The translations under genes were made by a program, and so were the position numbers. A DNA stretch of 15,916 nt from Lachnoclostridium sp. UBA2905 (GTDB taxonomy: Bacteria > Bacillota > Clostridia > Lachnospirales > Lachnospiraceae): assembly GCA_002349525.1 (NCBI GenBank), contig DEDL01000027.1, positions 454-16,369 on the forward strand. Direction: 5' to 3'. Position 1 is the first letter of the stretch. Every line of letters begins with the position of its first letter. The notes below the pieces were generated by a model. The model was not told the DNA's origin. It saw only the letters and a list, made by a program, of their open reading frames with translations, and searched no databases. Of the stretch, positions 5,510-13,704 are shown piece after piece.

Positions 5510-6406
5510 ATGGAAAACAATTCAAAAGATTATATTATAAGAGCAATAGCAGCGGATGACCAGATAAGGGCATTTGCAGCAACAACAAAAAATATGGTTG
5601 AATATGCAAGAAGCAGACATAATACAAGTCCGGTTGCAACAGCAGCACTTGGAAGACTTCTTACTGCCGGAAGTATGATGGGCAGTATGATGAAGGGTGA
5701 TAAGGATCTTCTTACGATTATTGTCAAAGGACAGGGTGCACTTGGTGGAATTACTGTAACAGCAGATTCTCATTGCCGGGTGAAGGGATATGTAGATGAG
5801 CCTATGGTTATTTTGCCTGCCAATGACAAGGGTAAGCTTGATGTAAGTGGTGCAATTGGACCGGGAACACTTAAGGTGATTAAGGACATTGGTATGAGAG
5901 AGCCTTATGTGGGCGAGATTAATCTTATATCAGGGGAGCTTGCAGAAGACCTTACTTATTATTTTGCAGTGTCTGAGCAGGTGCCATCATCAGTTGGACT
6001 TGGAGTGCTGATGAACAGAGATAATACCGTAGCCCAGGCTGGAGGCTTTATATTACAGCTTATGCCTGATACCAGTGACGAGGTGATTACTGCACTTGAG
6101 AAAAAGATTGCAAATATTGAATCTGTTACAACCATGCTTAGCAATGGCATGACTCCTGAGGATATACTTACAGAGGTATTAGGAGACTTTGGAGTGCGAA
6201 TTATGGACAAGATGGAAACATCATTTTCCTGTAACTGTTCAAGAGAAAGAGTTGAAAAGGCACTTATTAGCGTAGGAAAAGATGAGTTAGATAAGATGAT
6301 AGAAGAAGGACAGCCTGTAGAGCTTAACTGTCATTTTTGCAACACCAATTATGAGTACAGTATTGATGACCTTAAGAGAATAAGAAAAGCACAGGACAGA
6401 AATTGA
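5510..6406 (+). CDS. hslO: Hsp33 redox-regulated chaperone
   Basis: The 298-aa protein is full-length Hsp33. The N-terminal domain shows DYIIRAIAADDQIRAFAA, LGRLLTAGSMM (48-57) and the KGQGALGGI block (73-81). The C-terminal zinc-binding redox switch has C241-N-C243 and C274-H-F-C277, the CXC and CXXC pairs that define the family. Under oxidative stress these cysteines form disulfides, zinc is released, and the protein becomes an ATP-independent holdase that protects unfolding proteins in the cytosol. Translation starts at 5510 with GGAG 8 nt upstream, in a triplicated leader. It lies in a run of genes that ends with clpC, so a holdase and an unfoldase may be expressed together. Confidence 0.96.
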   Translation: MENNSKDYIIRAIAADDQIRAFAATTKNMVEYARSRHNTSPVATAALGRLLTAGSMMGSMMKGDKDLLTIIVKGQGALGGITVTADSHCRVKGYVDEPMVILPANDKGKLDVSGAIGPGTLKVIKDIGMREPYVGEINLISGELAEDLTYYFAVSEQVPSSVGLGVLMNRDNTVAQAGGFILQLMPDTSDEVITALEKKIANIESVTTMLSNGMTPEDILTEVLGDFGVRIMDKMETSFSCNCSRERVEKALISVGKDELDKMIEEGQPVELNCHFCNTNYEYSIDDLKRIRKAQDRN

Positions 6407-6441
6407 CAGATTACCTATGATAAGAGGCGGTGAAGGATAGG

Positions 6442-6570
6442 ATGATACGCAGGTATAATGATATGAAAGAAGATCAGATGATACGCAGACATAATGATAT
6501 GAAAGAAGATCAGATGATACGCAGACATAGTGATATGAAAGAAGATCAGATGATACGCAGACATAGTGAC
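6442..6570 (+). repeat. 36-bp coding tandem repeat, three full copies plus a partial
   Basis: Units 6442-6477, 6478-6513 and 6514-6549 are nearly identical, and a partial fourth runs to about 6570. Each encodes MIRR[YH][NS]DMKEDQ, a charged 12-aa peptide, placed before the signal peptide of the cell-wall protein. Every unit has two in-frame ATG codons, so start codons are reiterated. The period is a multiple of three and the frame has no stops. Confidence 0.92.
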
Positions 6571-8784
6571 AGACAGAATGACATGCATAATGCTCATGGT
6601 CAGGCTGAAAAAATGAACTGTTTTTTTAAGATAGTATACAGAATGGTTATGTTGGTGTGCCTTACAGCTTTATGCACGGGAATGTTTGGCGTGAGCTTGT
6701 CTGTAAACAGGGCCCAGGCGGCCCAAAAGTGGATTGTGGATACGGATTCACTTAATGTGAGAACAGGAGCCGGAACCAGTTTTTCTTTATTAAATGATGG
6801 TGGGGCTGATGTTAAACTGCAAAGAGGCAGCACGGTAACAGTTTTAGAAGAGGTGACTGGTGGCTGGTGCAGGGTCAGTTTTACTTATAATGGTGCAAAG
6901 AAGGAAGGATATGTAGCTTCAATGTATCTTAAGAAAAAGACTGATAAAAGTATTCTGGCAGAGAATCTCACGATTCCTGCTACCATGACTCTTAAGAAGC
7001 AGATAAGTAAAAAGCCTAAAAAGAATTCAAAGGCCCTTACATACAATGGAAAGGCTGTAAAGCTTAAAAAAGGAACGAAGCTTGTTGTAAGGAGCATCAG
7101 AAAAAAATCAGGCTTAAGATGGTATGAGATTTCATTTGACTATAAGAAAAATCAGCTTGAGGGCTACATTCTATCTTCCTATGTACAAATTGGAAAGGGA
7201 ATGTATAAGGCGAATGTAGTGACTAAGACAAAGGTCTATAAAAAAGCCGGAAAAAAGACAGTATATAAGATTAAGAAAAAGGCCGTATCATTAAAGCAGG
7301 GAAAAAGCATAAAGATATTAAAGGAAAAAACTGTAGGTAAAGCAAAGTGGTTTTACGTAAGATTCATTTATAAAGGGAAGAAGGTTAAGGCATGGCTTAA
7401 GGCTGACAGTGTTATGTTTGTGTCGCCAAAGAAGGCCAAAAAGCCTGCATCTACTGGAAAACCGGCTGCAACTGCGACACCTTTACAGAATGTTCCTCTT
7501 TCAGATGCGGAATTTGAGGCAGATATGACAAGCCAGGGCTTCCCGGAAAGCTATAAGCCAATGCTCAGACAGCTTCATAGCAGTTATCCTTACTGGCAGT
7601 TTAAGATATACAACACAGGAATTGACTGGAATACAGCCCTTGCTGAAGAATCAAAGAATGGTGTAAGTCTTATACCTAATTCCAAGGCTGCAGGCTGGAA
7701 GTCATATGCCGAGGGAGCATATGATTATATGAATGACAAATATATAGTATATGATGGAACTGCATGGGTTTGTGCTTCAAAGGATGCTGTGGCATATTAT
7801 ATGGATCCGCGTAATTTCTTAAACAGCAAAAACATATTCATGTTTGAGGCACTTACATATGAGTCTTCATATCAGACTACTGAAAATGTTGAAAAAATAC
7901 TTAACGGAACATTATTTGGTGGCAATTCATTTACCTATACAGATGATACGGGAAGTGCCCAGACAAAAACATATGCCCAGACATTTATAGAGGCGGCGGC
8001 AACTAATAACATAAGTCCTGTTCATTTGGCAAGCAGGGTGAAGCAGGAGGTTGTTACAGGTTCAAAAACTGTAAGCAATGCTGTTACCGGAACAGTTTCA
8101 GGATACGAGGGAATATATAATTTTTACAATATCGGAGCATCAGATTCGGCAACAGGACAGGCTTATCTTAAGGGACTTAAGTTTGCATCTGTTGGAACCA
8201 CATACATGAGACCATGGAATAACCAGTATAAGGCTATTGTAGGTGGTGCCCAGTATATTGCCGGCAATTATGTGAAGAGAGGGCAGAATACCCTGTATCT
8301 CCAGAGATTTAATGTTACACCAAACAGTACATTTAATCATCAGTATATGACTAATGTTGAGGCAGTAAGCTCTGAATCGGCCAAGATACAGACAGCATAC
8401 AGTCAGTGGATGGCAACAACACCATATGTTTTTTACATACCGGTATACAGAAATATGCCTGAAAATCCGGCACCTGCACCAACAGGAACGGGTAATCCTA
8501 ACAACTATCTGAAAACACTGGATGTTAAAGGTAATACAACAGGAATCTCATATACAGCATCAACCCCATTTAATCCTGCAGATGGTGGGAAAAATGAGCT
8601 GATTTATTACGTACCTGCATCAGAAAACAGTGTTACTATATCAGGAACAACAGTTAATTCAGGGGCAGCTATAAATGGTACAGGACAGGTATCCTTAGTA
8701 ATTGCACCTGTTAAGATAAATGTTACGGTTACAGCAGAAAATGGAGAAGTCCGTAATTATGTCATTACTATCAACAAAATGTAG
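6442..8784 (+). CDS. Secreted SH3b / glucosaminidase-like cell-wall protein with cadherin-like domain
   Basis: Numbered from the GTG at 6430, the frame is 784 aa. Residues 5-48 are 12-aa repeats; 68-88 form a hydrophobic segment ending in AQA (95-97), a signal-peptidase site; about 100-170 is a bacterial SH3 domain (SLNVRTGAGTSFS...GWCRVSF); about 200-335 are two lysine-rich SH3-like units; 340-356 is a Pro/Thr linker. Residues about 357-672 resemble a GH73-type endo-beta-N-acetylglucosaminidase region, with HLASRVKQE (532-540, E540 the likely catalytic acid) and YNFYNIGA (563-570). A cadherin-like beta-sandwich follows (693-782). It probably cuts or binds peptidoglycan. The ATG at 6442 (780 aa) was preferred because AAGG lies 5 nt upstream; the GTG at 6430 has no site. 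A start at 6613 just before the hydrophobic segment would give a normal signal peptide but only a weak site. Confidence 0.82.
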   Translation: MIRRYNDMKEDQMIRRHNDMKEDQMIRRHSDMKEDQMIRRHSDRQNDMHNAHGQAEKMNCFFKIVYRMVMLVCLTALCTGMFGVSLSVNRAQAAQKWIVDTDSLNVRTGAGTSFSLLNDGGADVKLQRGSTVTVLEEVTGGWCRVSFTYNGAKKEGYVASMYLKKKTDKSILAENLTIPATMTLKKQISKKPKKNSKALTYNGKAVKLKKGTKLVVRSIRKKSGLRWYEISFDYKKNQLEGYILSSYVQIGKGMYKANVVTKTKVYKKAGKKTVYKIKKKAVSLKQGKSIKILKEKTVGKAKWFYVRFIYKGKKVKAWLKADSVMFVSPKKAKKPASTGKPAATATPLQNVPLSDAEFEADMTSQGFPESYKPMLRQLHSSYPYWQFKIYNTGIDWNTALAEESKNGVSLIPNSKAAGWKSYAEGAYDYMNDKYIVYDGTAWVCASKDAVAYYMDPRNFLNSKNIFMFEALTYESSYQTTENVEKILNGTLFGGNSFTYTDDTGSAQTKTYAQTFIEAAATNNISPVHLASRVKQEVVTGSKTVSNAVTGTVSGYEGIYNFYNIGASDSATGQAYLKGLKFASVGTTYMRPWNNQYKAIVGGAQYIAGNYVKRGQNTLYLQRFNVTPNSTFNHQYMTNVEAVSSESAKIQTAYSQWMATTPYVFYIPVYRNMPENPAPAPTGTGNPNNYLKTLDVKGNTTGISYTASTPFNPADGGKNELIYYVPASENSVTISGTTVNSGAAINGTGQVSLVIAPVKINVTVTAENGEVRNYVITINKM

Positions 8785-8834
8785 AAACAGATTAAAACAT
8801 ATTATTTAATGAATTATTCCTAAGAGGTGATACG

Positions 8835-10193
8835 ATGAATTATTTTAAAATGAGGAGAAAGTCAGGAAGAATAAGGTCTTGTACAGCTCCGGTTATAATT
8901 ACCATGATGGTATTAATGTTAACTGTATTATTTGCAGGGACAAAACAGGTGTATGCAGCAGATGCCATGATACAGTTTTCATGTGACAGTGAGATTGTTA
9001 AACGTGGCGATTCATTTACTGTGCTTATGCAGGTTTCAAGTGAAGAGGCAATAACAGGATTAGATGCATACATATCCTATGATTCATCACGAATGTCATT
9101 TGTGTCAGGTGGCAAATATGTATCAGGCTCTTCAGGGCTTCTTCATGCATCAGTAAGTGGAATTACTGATGGTAAGACAAGTCTCAAACTCAAGCTTAAT
9201 TTCAAGGCCATAACAGTGGGTAATGCATATGTTGGAGTTTCAGACAGCGCCAGGGTTACTGATTCATATAATGGAGTCATGGCTACAACAAGTAACCGTT
9301 TTGCCCTTAATATTAAGGATGAGCGTGGACAGACTGTATCAGATCAGGACGGAAATGATGTGGCAAATGTTATAATACCAACACCGGTTCCAAGTTCAGA
9401 CAATACCCTTTCATCACTTCAGGTAAGTGCAGGCGCCATGGATCCGGAGTTTAATCCGGATGTATTGGAGTATAAGCTTGAGGTATATAACGATGTTACA
9501 ACTCTTTATTTTAACTATAAGACATCAGAGCATAATGCAACTGTATTATTTATAGGAAATGAGGAACTTAAGGAGGGAGATAACAAGGTTAAGGTAGCTG
9601 TTACCGCCCAGAATGGTGACGTACGTGAATATGTTCTTAACGTAAAAAGAGAAACCACGGAGGAAATGAGTGCCCGTTTAAAAAGGGAAAATGATGCTAA
9701 AAATGGTATAACCTTTGAGGTATCAAAGGATGACCAGGGTTATGTATATCTTCAGAACCAGTACAGATATGAAATAGTTGATGTTGATGAAAGTACAAGT
9801 GTTCCTGCAGGTTACAAGAAAACATCAGTGCTTCTGTATGGTGTGGATGTTACAGCATATACTGTTGCCAATAAGCTTGATAGTGATTATCTTCTTATGT
9901 ACTGCAGAAATGCCAATGGGGACTGTGATTTTTACCAGTTCGACAGACAGGAGAAAACACTTCAGAGATATACAGGAGCAATGATCGATAAGATTAATGC
10001 TACAGCCGGCAGTGATTCAGTAAATGAAGAGGTTATGACATCTAAGGAATATAAGAGTAATTTGAACCAGATGGCAATAATTATTGCGGCACTGGTTGCT
10101 GTCAGTGTATTATTTTTAATAATAATAATCAGTCTTTTATTAAAAACATTTAAGTTAAAGTCCAAAAAAACAGATGATGAACTTGACTTCTAA
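8835..10193 (+). CDS. Membrane-anchored cohesin-like surface protein with cadherin-like domain
   Basis: The 452-aa protein has a signal peptide (basic start, hydrophobic 18-34, probable cut after VYA at 39-41). Residues about 45-161 look like a cohesin-type beta-sandwich (SEIVKRGDSFTVLMQV, GLDAYISYDSSRMSFVSG). A cadherin-like beta-sandwich follows (191-271, ending VTAQNGDVREYVLNVKR), then a 280-410 region I do not recognise, one membrane helix (413-437) and a short charged tail inside the cell (KLKSKKTDDELDF). Cohesins bind dockerins in cellulosomes, but this domain also occurs in non-cellulosomal surface proteins, and no dockerin is visible here. AGAGGTG precedes the ATG by 5 nt. It follows the glucosaminidase-like gene after 50 nt and shares its C-terminal domain type, so the two probably work together at the cell surface. 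Confidence 0.78.
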   Translation: MNYFKMRRKSGRIRSCTAPVIITMMVLMLTVLFAGTKQVYAADAMIQFSCDSEIVKRGDSFTVLMQVSSEEAITGLDAYISYDSSRMSFVSGGKYVSGSSGLLHASVSGITDGKTSLKLKLNFKAITVGNAYVGVSDSARVTDSYNGVMATTSNRFALNIKDERGQTVSDQDGNDVANVIIPTPVPSSDNTLSSLQVSAGAMDPEFNPDVLEYKLEVYNDVTTLYFNYKTSEHNATVLFIGNEELKEGDNKVKVAVTAQNGDVREYVLNVKRETTEEMSARLKRENDAKNGITFEVSKDDQGYVYLQNQYRYEIVDVDESTSVPAGYKKTSVLLYGVDVTAYTVANKLDSDYLLMYCRNANGDCDFYQFDRQEKTLQRYTGAMIDKINATAGSDSVNEEVMTSKEYKSNLNQMAIIIAALVAVSVLFLIIIISLLLKTFKLKSKKTDDELDF

Positions 10194-10207
10194 GGAGGTC
10201 CTTTAAT

Positions 10208-10579
10208 ATGTATATTACAATTGATTTTAATAGTGATGAAGCGATTTATGTTCAGCTGTGCAATCAGATTATCATGCAGATTGCAACTGAACAGATAAGA
10301 GAAGGGGATAATCTTCCGTCAGTCAGGGAAATGGCTGATAATATCGGAATTAATATGCACACTGTTAATAAGGCTTATTCTATTTTAAAACAGCAGGGTT
10401 ATCTGACTCTTGACAGAAGAAAGGGAGCGGTAATATCCCTTAATCCTGACAAATATAAGGCCATGATGGAATTGCAGAATACGCTGCGGGTGCTTATGGC
10501 ACAGGCAATATGTAAAGATATTTCAAGAGATGAAGTGCATGATTTGATTGACGTAATATTTGATGAGTGGAAAAAATAG
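10208..10579 (+). CDS. GntR-family transcriptional regulator, YtrA type
   Basis: The 123-aa protein starts with the family's ITIDFNSDEAIYVQLCNQI stretch and contains a winged helix-turn-helix (about residues 32-78: LPSVREMADNIGINMHTVNKAY, LKQQGYLTLDRRKGAVI). The C-terminal part is a short helical dimerisation segment of about 40 aa, too small for a ligand domain, which is the YtrA subfamily pattern. YtrA-type repressors usually precede ABC transporter genes that they control; none is present here. Its AAGGAGGT overlaps the stop codon of the cohesin-like gene, so translation is likely coupled. It lies 14 nt before clpC and may regulate this operon; that is inference, as no operator was identified. 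Confidence 0.88.
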   Translation: MYITIDFNSDEAIYVQLCNQIIMQIATEQIREGDNLPSVREMADNIGINMHTVNKAYSILKQQGYLTLDRRKGAVISLNPDKYKAMMELQNTLRVLMAQAICKDISRDEVHDLIDVIFDEWKK

Positions 10580-10593
10580 GAGGGAAATTTTAT

Positions 10594-13047
10594 ATGTTAC
10601 CAGGTTATACACAAAGTGCCGAAAGAGCCATAAAGATTGCTATTAAATGGGCCAAAAAAATGGGTGGAATGGCTGCAGGTACAGAACATCTTCTTATAGG
10701 ACTTGCAGAGTGTGATGGTACTTCTGCTGATATACTTAAAAATGCAGGGCTTGACAGGGATAAGCTTCTTGCACTGGTTGAAGATGTGTTTGAAAGCAAA
10801 TCTGAACTTGTAACAGTGGATAAGGGAGCTATGACCCCAAGAGCCGATTATGTTGTTAAGAATGCTTTGAAGGAAGCATCATTTTTAGGGATGAAGGTGG
10901 CAGGAACAGAACACCTTCTTCTTGCAATGATTAAACAGTCAGACTGTATTGGTGTGCGTGTTCTTAATACACTGGGAGTTAATGTACAGAAGGTATTTGT
11001 AGATACACTTATTGTGATGAATGTAGATATTAATACTGCCAAGGAAGAGTTTGTAAGACTTCGCAATAAGGTTATCAGTGGCAATGAATCCACAACTCCT
11101 ATGCTTGAGCAGTACAGCATGGATCTTACAAAGATTGCAAAGGATGGAAAAATTGATCCTGTAATTGGTAGAGAAAAGGAGATTCAGAGTCTTATCCGTA
11201 TATTAAGCAGACGAACCAAGAATAATCCATGTCTTATTGGTGAGCCGGGAGTTGGTAAAACAGCTGTTGCAGAAGCACTTGCCCAGAAAATTGCAGATGG
11301 AGATGTTCCAAATTCGCTTCAGGGCGTAAGACTTATGTCTCTTGATATGAGTGGTATGGTTGCAGGAACAAAGTACCGTGGAGAATTTGAGGAAAGAATT
11401 AAGAAGGTTATTGCTGAAGCAGAAAGCAATGAGAAAATCGTCTTATTTATAGATGAACTTCATAGCATCATAGGTGCAGGAAACAGCGATGGAACTCTTG
11501 ATGCTTCTAATATTCTTAAGCCTGCTCTTTCAAGAGGAGAGCTTAGAATAATAGGTGCAACAACCATAGATGAATACAGAAAGTATATTGAAAAGGATGC
11601 TGCCCTTGAAAGAAGATTTCAGTCTGTAATGGTTGAAGAGCCTTCTGAGGCTGACTGTATTAAAATTATATCAGGTCTTAGAAAAAAATACGAAGAGCAT
11701 CATGGTGTCGTAATAACTGATGCTGCAGTTAATGCGGCAGTACGACTTACCAACAGATATGTAAATGACAGATTTCTGCCTGATAAAGCAGTTGATGCTA
11801 TGGATGAAGCTGCAGCAAAGTTAAAGCTGAATGCAATCATTTCCATGCCGGATATTAAAAAGCATGAAGAAGAATATAAGGAGCTTGATGAACTTAAGGA
11901 GCAGGCTCTCAAGGAAGGCAATATCGAAGAAGCATCTGATATAAATGCAAAACAGGAAAAGTTAAAGGGAAAAATTGCAAGACTGAAAAAGAAGCAGAAA
12001 AAGCTTATCGATAAGGAAGGTCTTCTTGATGTGGGAGAAGATGAGATTGCGGATATTGTATCAGAATGGACAAAGATACCTGTGAAACGTCTTCATGAAA
12101 CAGAAACAGAAAAGCTTATTAATCTTGAGGATACACTTAAGAAGCGTGTTATCGGACAGGATGAGGCAGTAAAGGCAGTTGCAAGGGCTGTAAGAAGAGG
12201 AAGGGTTGGTCTCCAGAATCCTATGAGACCAATTGGATCATTTTTATTCTTAGGACCTACGGGAGTTGGTAAAACAGAGCTTTCAAAGGCACTTGCGGAG
12301 GCAGTGTTTGGAAAAGAGACAAACATTATCCGTGTTGACATGTCAGAATATATGGAAAAGGAGAGTGTGGCAAAGATAATAGGTGCACCTCCGGGATATG
12401 TTGGATATGATGAAGGCGGACAGCTTTGTGAAAAGGTAAGACGCAACCCATATTCTGTTGTATTATTTGATGAGATTGAAAAAGCCCACCCTGATGTATT
12501 TAACGTGCTTTTACAGGTGCTTGAAGATGGACATGTTACTGATTCAAAGGGTAGAAGGGTAAGCTTTAAAGAGACCATTATTATCATGACTTCAAATGCA
12601 GGGGCACAGCGTATTATGTCACCAAAGCATCTGGGATTTGGCAGTGTAAGTGACGATGAGCTTGATTATAAAAAGATGCACGAAGGAGTTATGGAAGAGG
12701 TTAAAAGAATATTTAAGCCGGAATTCATTAACCGTATTGATGACATTATCGTATTCCGTTCTCTTACAAAGGAGGATATTAAGGTTATTGTAGGCATAAT
12801 ATTCAATCAGCTTGCTAAACGTGCTCTTGATTATATGCATATTTCACTCAAGGCAACAGATGCACTTATTTCACATATTGCCGACAAGGGCTTTGATAAG
12901 AATTATGGCGCAAGACCGGTTAGAAGGGCAATTCAGACTGAAATAGAAGATGGGCTTGCTGACAAGATACTTGGTGGCGAAATTGGTATTAATAGTGAAG
13001 TGCTTGCGGACTGGAATGGAAAAGAGGTTACATTTTCAGTCAGATGA
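10594..13047 (+). CDS. clpC: ClpC-type AAA+ unfoldase (Clp protease ATPase subunit)
   Basis: The 817-aa protein has the complete ClpC layout: two N-domain repeats (about 4-66 and 80-145, with AGTEHLL in each), AAA1 with Walker A GEPGVGKT (216-223) and Walker B VLFIDE (283-288), a coiled-coil middle domain with a UVR-like segment (about 422-470), and AAA2 with GPTGVGKT (554-561), GAPPGYVGYDEGGQL (597-611), VVLFDE (622-627) and FINRIDD (711-717). KHLGFG (678-683) supplies the L-G-F loop that docks on ClpP. It unfolds substrates and threads them into ClpP. The start at 10594 has TAGGAGGG 9 nt upstream; a GTG at 10567 lies inside the GntR gene and was rejected. The usual upstream ctsR, mcsA and mcsB are absent, and no CtsR heptad repeat was seen. 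Confidence 0.96.
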   Translation: MLPGYTQSAERAIKIAIKWAKKMGGMAAGTEHLLIGLAECDGTSADILKNAGLDRDKLLALVEDVFESKSELVTVDKGAMTPRADYVVKNALKEASFLGMKVAGTEHLLLAMIKQSDCIGVRVLNTLGVNVQKVFVDTLIVMNVDINTAKEEFVRLRNKVISGNESTTPMLEQYSMDLTKIAKDGKIDPVIGREKEIQSLIRILSRRTKNNPCLIGEPGVGKTAVAEALAQKIADGDVPNSLQGVRLMSLDMSGMVAGTKYRGEFEERIKKVIAEAESNEKIVLFIDELHSIIGAGNSDGTLDASNILKPALSRGELRIIGATTIDEYRKYIEKDAALERRFQSVMVEEPSEADCIKIISGLRKKYEEHHGVVITDAAVNAAVRLTNRYVNDRFLPDKAVDAMDEAAAKLKLNAIISMPDIKKHEEEYKELDELKEQALKEGNIEEASDINAKQEKLKGKIARLKKKQKKLIDKEGLLDVGEDEIADIVSEWTKIPVKRLHETETEKLINLEDTLKKRVIGQDEAVKAVARAVRRGRVGLQNPMRPIGSFLFLGPTGVGKTELSKALAEAVFGKETNIIRVDMSEYMEKESVAKIIGAPPGYVGYDEGGQLCEKVRRNPYSVVLFDEIEKAHPDVFNVLLQVLEDGHVTDSKGRRVSFKETIIIMTSNAGAQRIMSPKHLGFGSVSDDELDYKKMHEGVMEEVKRIFKPEFINRIDDIIVFRSLTKEDIKVIVGIIFNQLAKRALDYMHISLKATDALISHIADKGFDKNYGARPVRRAIQTEIEDGLADKILGGEIGINSEVLADWNGKEVTFSVR

Positions 13048-13133
13048 AAATCGAATGATTTTACCAATAATTAGATGAAGATAGATAAGGGCAATTAGAC
13101 AGACAATTTGATAAATAATTTGGCGAATTATTT
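13047..13133 (+). terminator. AT-rich hairpins after clpC, weak termination signals
   Basis: AAAATC (13047-13052) pairs with GATTTT (13057-13062) over a GAAT loop right at the clpC stop. A second stem pairs AAATAATT (13113-13120) with AATTATTT (13126-13133). Neither is GC-rich and neither has a proper T-run, so read-through into the next gene is plausible. Confidence 0.3.
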
Positions 13134-13236
13134 TGAGAAAAACAATGGCTTTTTTGTCGTCACTATATTATAATAACTTCATTGGATGAATCTGTATTTT
13201 AGTTCAGAAGAATATACTTTAAGGAGGATTTTTAGA

Positions 13237-13650
13237 ATGTCAGTTGTTAAGGAATTGATTCGTAAAGGTGATAATGGAACATTGTGTTTTGGAGATTACA
13301 CATTAGATAAGAAAACCAAACTTTCAGATTTTGAGTTTGAAGGAGACCTCTATAAGGTTAAAACATTTAAAGAGATTACAAAGCTTGAAAAGAATGAAAC
13401 ATTTGTATATGAATCAGTTGAAGGAACTGCAGTTAATGATTTTAAATTTACTGAGGATTCCGTTTCAATGAATATAGAAGGTTTTGAAGATGTCCAGATA
13501 ACACTTGGACTTGAGCCTGAACAGTCATATGATGTTAAGATTGACGGTATGGATCACGGAACCATGAAGACTAACCTTTCAGGTAAGCTTGTTATAAGTA
13601 TAGAGCTTGATGAAGGTCAGACAAGAACAATTAATGTAACAAAGGCCTGA
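13237..13650 (+). CDS. Conserved-looking protein of unknown function, 137 aa
   Basis: I recognise the sequence as a type seen in Lachnospiraceae, but know of no established function. It is cytosolic by sequence (no signal peptide or membrane helix), acidic, and predicted mainly beta: LCFGDYTLDKKTKLSDFEF, DLYKVKTFKEITKLEKNETFVYES, EDVQITLGLEPEQSYDVKIDG, GKLVISIELDEGQTRTINVTK. The alternating strands and regular turns suggest one or two small beta-sandwiches. The ATG at 13237 has TAAGGAGG 9 nt upstream; extending to 13186 would run through that site. A TATAAT at 13169-13174 may be its -10 box, but no good -35 was found. It sits alone between clpC and the radA leader. Confidence 0.8.
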   Translation: MSVVKELIRKGDNGTLCFGDYTLDKKTKLSDFEFEGDLYKVKTFKEITKLEKNETFVYESVEGTAVNDFKFTEDSVSMNIEGFEDVQITLGLEPEQSYDVKIDGMDHGTMKTNLSGKLVISIELDEGQTRTINVTKA

Positions 13651-13669
13651 TGGTAATATATATCCTGGC

Positions 13670-13698
13670 TTGATAAAGCTCTCACTTTTATATATGGT
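13670..13698 (+). promoter_or_regulatory. Weak candidate promoter for the radA leader
   Basis: TTGATA (13670-13675), a 17-bp spacer and TATGGT (13693-13698) would start transcription near 13705, just before the leader structure. The -10 match is poor. A small hairpin (CTCAC 13681-13685 with GTGAG 13697-13701) overlaps it and could instead be a weak end for the preceding gene. Confidence 0.3.
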
Positions 13699-13704
13699 GA
13701 GTTT

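Noticed and set aside
6415..6597. Minus-strand ORF with SAYHLIFFHI repeats
   Set aside because: It mirrors the 36-bp repeats of the plus-strand gene and has no start signal of its own.
10194..10593. CtsR box or CIRCE element before clpC
   Set aside because: I looked for the GGTCAAA direct heptads and for the TTAGCACTC inverted repeat and found neither in the short gaps or in the GntR gene.
12093..12587. 164-aa minus-strand ORF
   Set aside because: It lies wholly inside the second ATPase domain of clpC, has low-complexity Ser/Pro composition typical of antisense frames, and has no ribosome binding site.
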